Assembly (NCBI GenBank): GCA_001799195.1
Contig: MGSU01000143.1
Span: forward strand, 1-9,778
From: Deltaproteobacteria bacterium RIFOXYA12_FULL_61_11
Lineage (GTDB): Bacteria > Bdellovibrionota_F > JAHFAK01 > YA12-FULL-61-11
DNA: 9,778 nt
Reading direction: 5' to 3'
Both the position numbers and the translations under genes were made by a program. The notes under the pieces are model-generated. The model ran no database searches, was not told the DNA's origin, and saw only the letters and a program-made list of their open reading frames with translations. Positions 6,155 to 9,778 of this stretch are shown one piece after another; position 1 is the stretch's first letter; each line of letters begins with the position of its first letter.

Positions 6155-9100
6155 TTATTTCCCCTCGGGGCAGGCCACCTTCCAGAGACACTGGTCATCG
6201 GCTTCCAGACGGCACCCCGGCACCAGGGTCAGCCCCTTCAAATCCGGTTCAGGGCAGGCCGTGGGCAAGGGGATGATGTCGGCCAGGGGAGCCTTGCCGT
6301 GCTCACGGGCAATCAACATGTAAATGGACGGAATCACGAAAAGGGTGAAAACCGTTCCGACGGCCATGCCGCCCACCAGCACAAGACCGATGGAATTACG
6401 GGCTGCCGCACCGGCACCGGTGACCAGCACCAGCGGGAAATGTCCTGCAATGGTAGCGCCGCTTGTCATCAGGATGGGGCGCAGCCGGGTCAGGGCGGCA
6501 CTGTAAACAGCCTGGCGTTTGGTGTTGCCCTGAAGCTGAAGCTGATTGGCAAACTCTACGATCAGGATACCGTTTTTGGAAACCAGGCCCACAAGGGTGA
6601 CCAGCCCCACCTGGGAATAGATATTAAGGGTGGTGGTCCAGCCGTTGGTCCAGAAGGGAACGTTCGGATCAGGCATCCTTAGGAACGTAAACAGCAGGGC
6701 GCCGAACATGGCCAGGGGCACCGACCCTGCCAGGATGACAAAGGGATCGCGAAAGCTGTTGAACTGGGCGGCCAGAACCAGGAAAATTAAAATAACGGCC
6801 AGGGCAAAGGACTGGATAAACGTGTTTCCTTCGGTCTTCAATTGTCTTGACTCGCCGGTATAGTCGATGACATAGCCCTGGGGCAGAATTTTGGCGGCCT
6901 CATCTTCCAGAAATGCCAGGACTTCCTCCAGGGGCCGGACCGGGACACCGCTGATGGAGACGGCATTAAACTGCTGGAAGCGGTTCAAAGAGCGCGCCAC
7001 GGTCCGGTTCTGGATAGAGGCAACCGTGCTCAGGGGGATCAGGGTGCCGGAAGGCCCAGTAACATACACATTTTCGAGCTGGTCGGCAGTGAGGCGGTCC
7101 ATGCGCCGGATCTGGGGAATGACTTTGTAACTGCGTCCGGCAATATTAAACCGGTTGACATAATTGGCGCCTAAAAGAGAGGACAGATCCGCACCCACCT
7201 GCTGCAGATTCAATCCCATATCCGCCACCTTGTCGCGGTCAATGACGATCTCGGATTGGGGCTGGTCCATCTTGACATCAATGAGTGGCGGAAAAGCAAA
7301 CATGCCGCTTTGGATCGCCTTGAGCTGAAGCTGACCGGCAAAGTCAAGAATCTTGTCCGGTTCTTCAGTGGATGCCAGAATAAACTCCACCGGGAATTGG
7401 CCGCCGCCGGGCAAGGCCGGCGGAGTCACCGGAAACATACGGATACCGGGAATGGTCCCAAGATTTTGCTGTACCTCCGGCAGGATTTGAAAAATGGTGC
7501 GGTCCCGTTCCTCCCATGGCCGGGTAACCATACCGCCGAAACCGGATGAAGGGTTGGTGATCTGAAAGGTAAACTCGGTCTCGGGTACGCTTTGGAAAAC
7601 CTTGTTGGCTGCGGCTGCATAAATACTGGTCTGATCAAGTGTGGCATTGGCGGCAGCATCGATAATCCCGAAGATGACGCCCTGATCCTCGGGAGGCGCA
7701 AGTTCTTTGGGCGACATGATGAACATGGGGATGGTCAATATTCCAATCATCACCCAGACCAGGTAGATTGCCGGGCGGTTGTTCAGGGTGTGGTCCAGCC
7801 ATCGGCCGTAAAGGGTTTTGATTTTTTCAAAATTCCGGGAAATATGTCCTGCAAAGCCGACATCAGACATGCCGGCCTTGAGCATTTTAGAGGACATCAT
7901 GGGGGACAGGGTCAGGGCCACCACACCGGAGACGGCCACCGCCCCGGCAAGGGTGAAGGCAAATTCACGGAACAGCGAGCCGGTTAACCCGCCCTGCAAC
8001 CCGATGGGGGCATATACCGCCGCCAGGGTGACGGTCATGGCGACAATGGGGCCCACCAGTTCCCGAGCCCCTTGCAAAGCGGCATCAAGCGGTTTTTTGC
8101 CTTCCTTGAGATGGCGTTCAACATTCTCAACGACAACGATGGCGTCATCCACCACCAGCCCCACGGACAATACAATGGCCAGCAATGTCAGAAGATTTAT
8201 GGTAAATCCAAACACCTGCATGAGAAACACCCCGCCTATGAGGGACAAGGGGATGGCCACGATGGGAATAAAGGCCGAACGTAGTGATCCCAGGAAAAGA
8301 AAAATAATCACCACCACGATCAGCAAGGTTTCGCTCAAGGTTTTGACGACTTCGTTAATGGAGGTGCGGATATAATTGGTGGCATCATATGCCACCCGCG
8401 CCGTAAGCCCGCTGGGTAGATCTTTCTCGATACCTTCCATCTCGGCCCTCACCAGCTCAATCACATCCAGGGAATTGGCGTTGGGCAGGGGCCAGATTCC
8501 CATAAAAACGGCTGTCTGGCCGGAAAACCGGACTTCGGTGTCATAGTCCTCGGAACCCAGCACCACCTCGGCGATGTCCTGCAGACGGATAATGGCGTCC
8601 CCGGTTTGACGCACCACCAGTTGTTTAAATTCCTCCACTGAATGAAGGTCTGTATTGGTGATCAGATTGACCTGTACCAGTGATCCTTTGGTCTGCCCCA
8701 CAGCCGCAAGAAAATTATTGGCGGCAAGGGCCTGCCTGACCTGAACCGGGCTGATATTAAATGCGGCCATGCGTTCGGGTTTGAGCCAGATCCGCATGGC
8801 AAAGGTTCGGGCACCCAGGATATCGGCCCGCTGGACCCCGTCAATGGCTGAAAGACGCGGCTGGACCATGCGGGTCAGGTAATCGGTAATCATGTTCTGG
8901 GCCAGGACATCAGAGGTGAAACTCAAATAGGCTGCCGCAAACTCGCTGTCCGCCGACTCCACATCAATGGTGGGCACCTCTGCTTCAGGAGGCAGATCAC
9001 CGCGCACCTGGTTTACCTTTGCGCTGATTTCCGAAAGCGCCCGGATGGCATCATAATTGAGTTTCAGGCGGACACTGATGGTTGAAAGCCCCTGTTGGCT

Positions 9101-9349
9101 CTGGGATTGGATATAATCAATACCGCCTGCTTCGGCAATGGACCTTTCCAGGGGTGTGGTAATGAAACCGCGCACCAGGTCGGGGCTTGCCCCTACATAA
9201 ATTGTCCTGACGGTCACCACCGCATTTTCACTGCGGGGATACTGGCGCACGTTCAATGTGCGAATGGCCTGGAGCCCGGCGATGATGATCACCAGGCTCA
9301 CGACAAGGGCCAGGACCGGACGACGGATAAAAAGATCGGTAAATTTCAT
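6155..9349 (-). CDS. RND multidrug efflux pump, inner-membrane subunit (RND1, MexK-type HAE1 family)
   Basis: The 1064-residue product is a second proton-driven RND transporter, clearly different in sequence from RND2. It starts MKFTDLFIRRPVLALVV, a MexK-like opening as I recall that family. Layout is standard: helix 1 (about 12-30), periplasmic loop, helices 2-6 (about 336-485), helix 7 (about 526-546), second periplasmic loop, helices 8-12 (about 845-1012). Proton-relay residues are present: D401-D402 in LVVDDAIVVVENV, K925 in LVSKNGILIVEF, and R955 and T962 in LTRLRPILMTS. Two oddities: about 13 extra residues between helices 9 and 10 (about 891-907, MPDPNVPFWTNGW) compared with AcrB as remembered, and a C-terminal cytoplasmic tail of about 45 residues with four cysteines (C1032, C1046, C1054, C1060). 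ATG has GAGAGGGGG a few bases upstream. MFP1 ends 23 bases upstream and is its likely partner. Substrates cannot be read from sequence. Confidence 0.95.
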   Translation of the reverse strand: MKFTDLFIRRPVLALVVSLVIIIAGLQAIRTLNVRQYPRSENAVVTVRTIYVGASPDLVRGFITTPLERSIAEAGGIDYIQSQSQQGLSTISVRLKLNYDAIRALSEISAKVNQVRGDLPPEAEVPTIDVESADSEFAAAYLSFTSDVLAQNMITDYLTRMVQPRLSAIDGVQRADILGARTFAMRIWLKPERMAAFNISPVQVRQALAANNFLAAVGQTKGSLVQVNLITNTDLHSVEEFKQLVVRQTGDAIIRLQDIAEVVLGSEDYDTEVRFSGQTAVFMGIWPLPNANSLDVIELVRAEMEGIEKDLPSGLTARVAYDATNYIRTSINEVVKTLSETLLIVVVIIFLFLGSLRSAFIPIVAIPLSLIGGVFLMQVFGFTINLLTLLAIVLSVGLVVDDAIVVVENVERHLKEGKKPLDAALQGARELVGPIVAMTVTLAAVYAPIGLQGGLTGSLFREFAFTLAGAVAVSGVVALTLSPMMSSKMLKAGMSDVGFAGHISRNFEKIKTLYGRWLDHTLNNRPAIYLVWVMIGILTIPMFIMSPKELAPPEDQGVIFGIIDAAANATLDQTSIYAAAANKVFQSVPETEFTFQITNPSSGFGGMVTRPWEERDRTIFQILPEVQQNLGTIPGIRMFPVTPPALPGGGQFPVEFILASTEEPDKILDFAGQLQLKAIQSGMFAFPPLIDVKMDQPQSEIVIDRDKVADMGLNLQQVGADLSSLLGANYVNRFNIAGRSYKVIPQIRRMDRLTADQLENVYVTGPSGTLIPLSTVASIQNRTVARSLNRFQQFNAVSISGVPVRPLEEVLAFLEDEAAKILPQGYVIDYTGESRQLKTEGNTFIQSFALAVILIFLVLAAQFNSFRDPFVILAGSVPLAMFGALLFTFLRMPDPNVPFWTNGWTTTLNIYSQVGLVTLVGLVSKNGILIVEFANQLQLQGNTKRQAVYSAALTRLRPILMTSGATIAGHFPLVLVTGAGAAARNSIGLVLVGGMAVGTVFTLFVIPSIYMLIAREHGKAPLADIIPLPTACPEPDLKGLTLVPGCRLEADDQCLWKVACPEGK

Positions 9350-9372
9350 GATCAGCCCCCTCTCTCCCGATT

Positions 9373-9778
9373 TCAGGCATTGTCAGGCCGGGGTTTCAAT
9401 TGGAATTCCGGGGAAACGGTATTGTCCACGACCACCGACTGACCGTTGCGCAGCTTGAAAACACCCGTACTCACAACCGTGTCACCGGTTTTCAGGCCGG
9501 AATGGACGGCAACGAGATCACCGTGTTTTTCCCCCAGCTCTATAAACTGTTGGCGGACCGTCTTGCCCTCACCTTTGTCCTCTATCACAAAGACCGAATC
9601 GCTGTAAGGTGCATACAGTACGGCGGTGATCGGAATGGCCACAACAGGTTTTTTCTCCGGTAAAATAACGGTTACATTGGCGTACATGCCGGGTTTCAGA
9701 TCTTCCGACGGATTTTTCAAAGTCGCCTGCACGCGGATATTGCGTGAGGCGCTGTCCACTTCGGAATTGATGGCCGTG
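9373..9778 (-). CDS. Efflux periplasmic adaptor subunit, C-terminal part (MFP1, partial)
   Basis: The frame is open from the right edge of the window to a TGA at 9373-9375, giving 134 residues. The visible start TAINSEVDSASRNIRVQATL, then LKPGMYANVTVILP and VVAIPITAVLY, is the conserved beta-barrel region of RND membrane fusion proteins; SGLKTGDTVVSTGVFKLRNGQ follows in the membrane-proximal domain. The lipoyl and hairpin parts and the signal sequence lie outside the window. A GTG codon at 9757-9759 is internal, not the start, because the family motif continues upstream of it in frame. RND1 begins 23 bases downstream, so this adaptor should serve RND1. It differs from MFP2, so each pump has its own adaptor. 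Confidence 0.93.
   Translation of the reverse strand, partial: TAINSEVDSASRNIRVQATLKNPSEDLKPGMYANVTVILPEKKPVVAIPITAVLYAPYSDSVFVIEDKGEGKTVRQQFIELGEKHGDLVAVHSGLKTGDTVVSTGVFKLRNGQSVVVDNTVSPEFQLKPRPDNA

Noticed and set aside
5971-6198. A 75-codon minus-strand frame spanning the gap between RND1 and the OMF gene
   Set aside because: It overlaps the end of RND1 and the promoter region, has no recognisable features and would have to be transcribed through the predicted -35/-10 boxes; chance open frame is more likely.
5850-6323. Plus-strand frames crossing the OMF/RND1 intergenic gap (5850-6323, 6116-6682)
   Set aside because: They run antisense into both flanking genes, have no family resemblance and cover the promoter and dyad; no convincing ribosome binding site was noticed.
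270-9349. RND1 and RND2 as the two subunits of an MdtBC-like heterotrimer
   Set aside because: The two proteins belong to visibly different HAE1 subgroups, each has its own adaptor next to it, and they are separated by the OMF gene and a promoter.

Overview
The window holds most of a multidrug-efflux gene cluster read from the minus strand, plus the tail of one convergent plus-strand gene. In transcription order (right to left) the minus-strand genes are: the C-terminal end of a periplasmic adaptor (membrane fusion protein, MFP1, cut by the right edge), an RND inner-membrane pump (RND1), an outer-membrane TolC-type channel (OMF), a second adaptor (MFP2) and a second RND pump (RND2). The last ~185 bases on the left are the 3' end of a LysR-type regulator on the plus strand, facing the pump genes. 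There is no mobile element, RNA gene or CRISPR array that I can see.

The organism is a Gram-negative (diderm) bacterium, because three different parts of envelope-spanning pumps are present. Moderate-to-high GC (about 57% in one 60-base line counted by hand) and protein flavour would fit a sulfate-reducer-like Desulfobacterota (deltaproteobacterial) genome, but that taxonomic guess is an inference from general impression, not a search.

Layout: 1-185 LysR-type regulator C-terminus (+); 186-269 AT-rich convergent intergenic region with a probable weak terminator for the pump operon; 270-3335 RND2 (MdtB/MdtC-like); 3332-4480 MFP2 (MdtA-like, possible lipoprotein), overlapping RND2 by 4 bases; 4484-5974 OMF with GTG start, 3 bases from MFP2; 5975-6154 intergenic region with a strong sigma70-like promoter (TTGACA, 18 bases, TACAAT) and a 29-base dyad directly upstream of it; 6155-9349 RND1 (MexK-type HAE1 family); 9373-9778 MFP1 C-terminus.

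Working model: RND1 with MFP1, and RND2 with MFP2, are two distinct proton-driven efflux pumps. Only one outer-membrane channel lies in the window, so both may export through it. The second unit (OMF-MFP2-RND2) is tightly coupled and appears to have its own promoter, so it may be expressed apart from, as well as together with, the first unit. Both pumps keep the Asp-Asp/Lys/Arg/Thr proton-relay residues and look functional. I find no undescribed system here. The most unusual points are the cysteine-bearing C-terminal tail and extra periplasmic loop of RND1 and the promoter/dyad arrangement between the two units.
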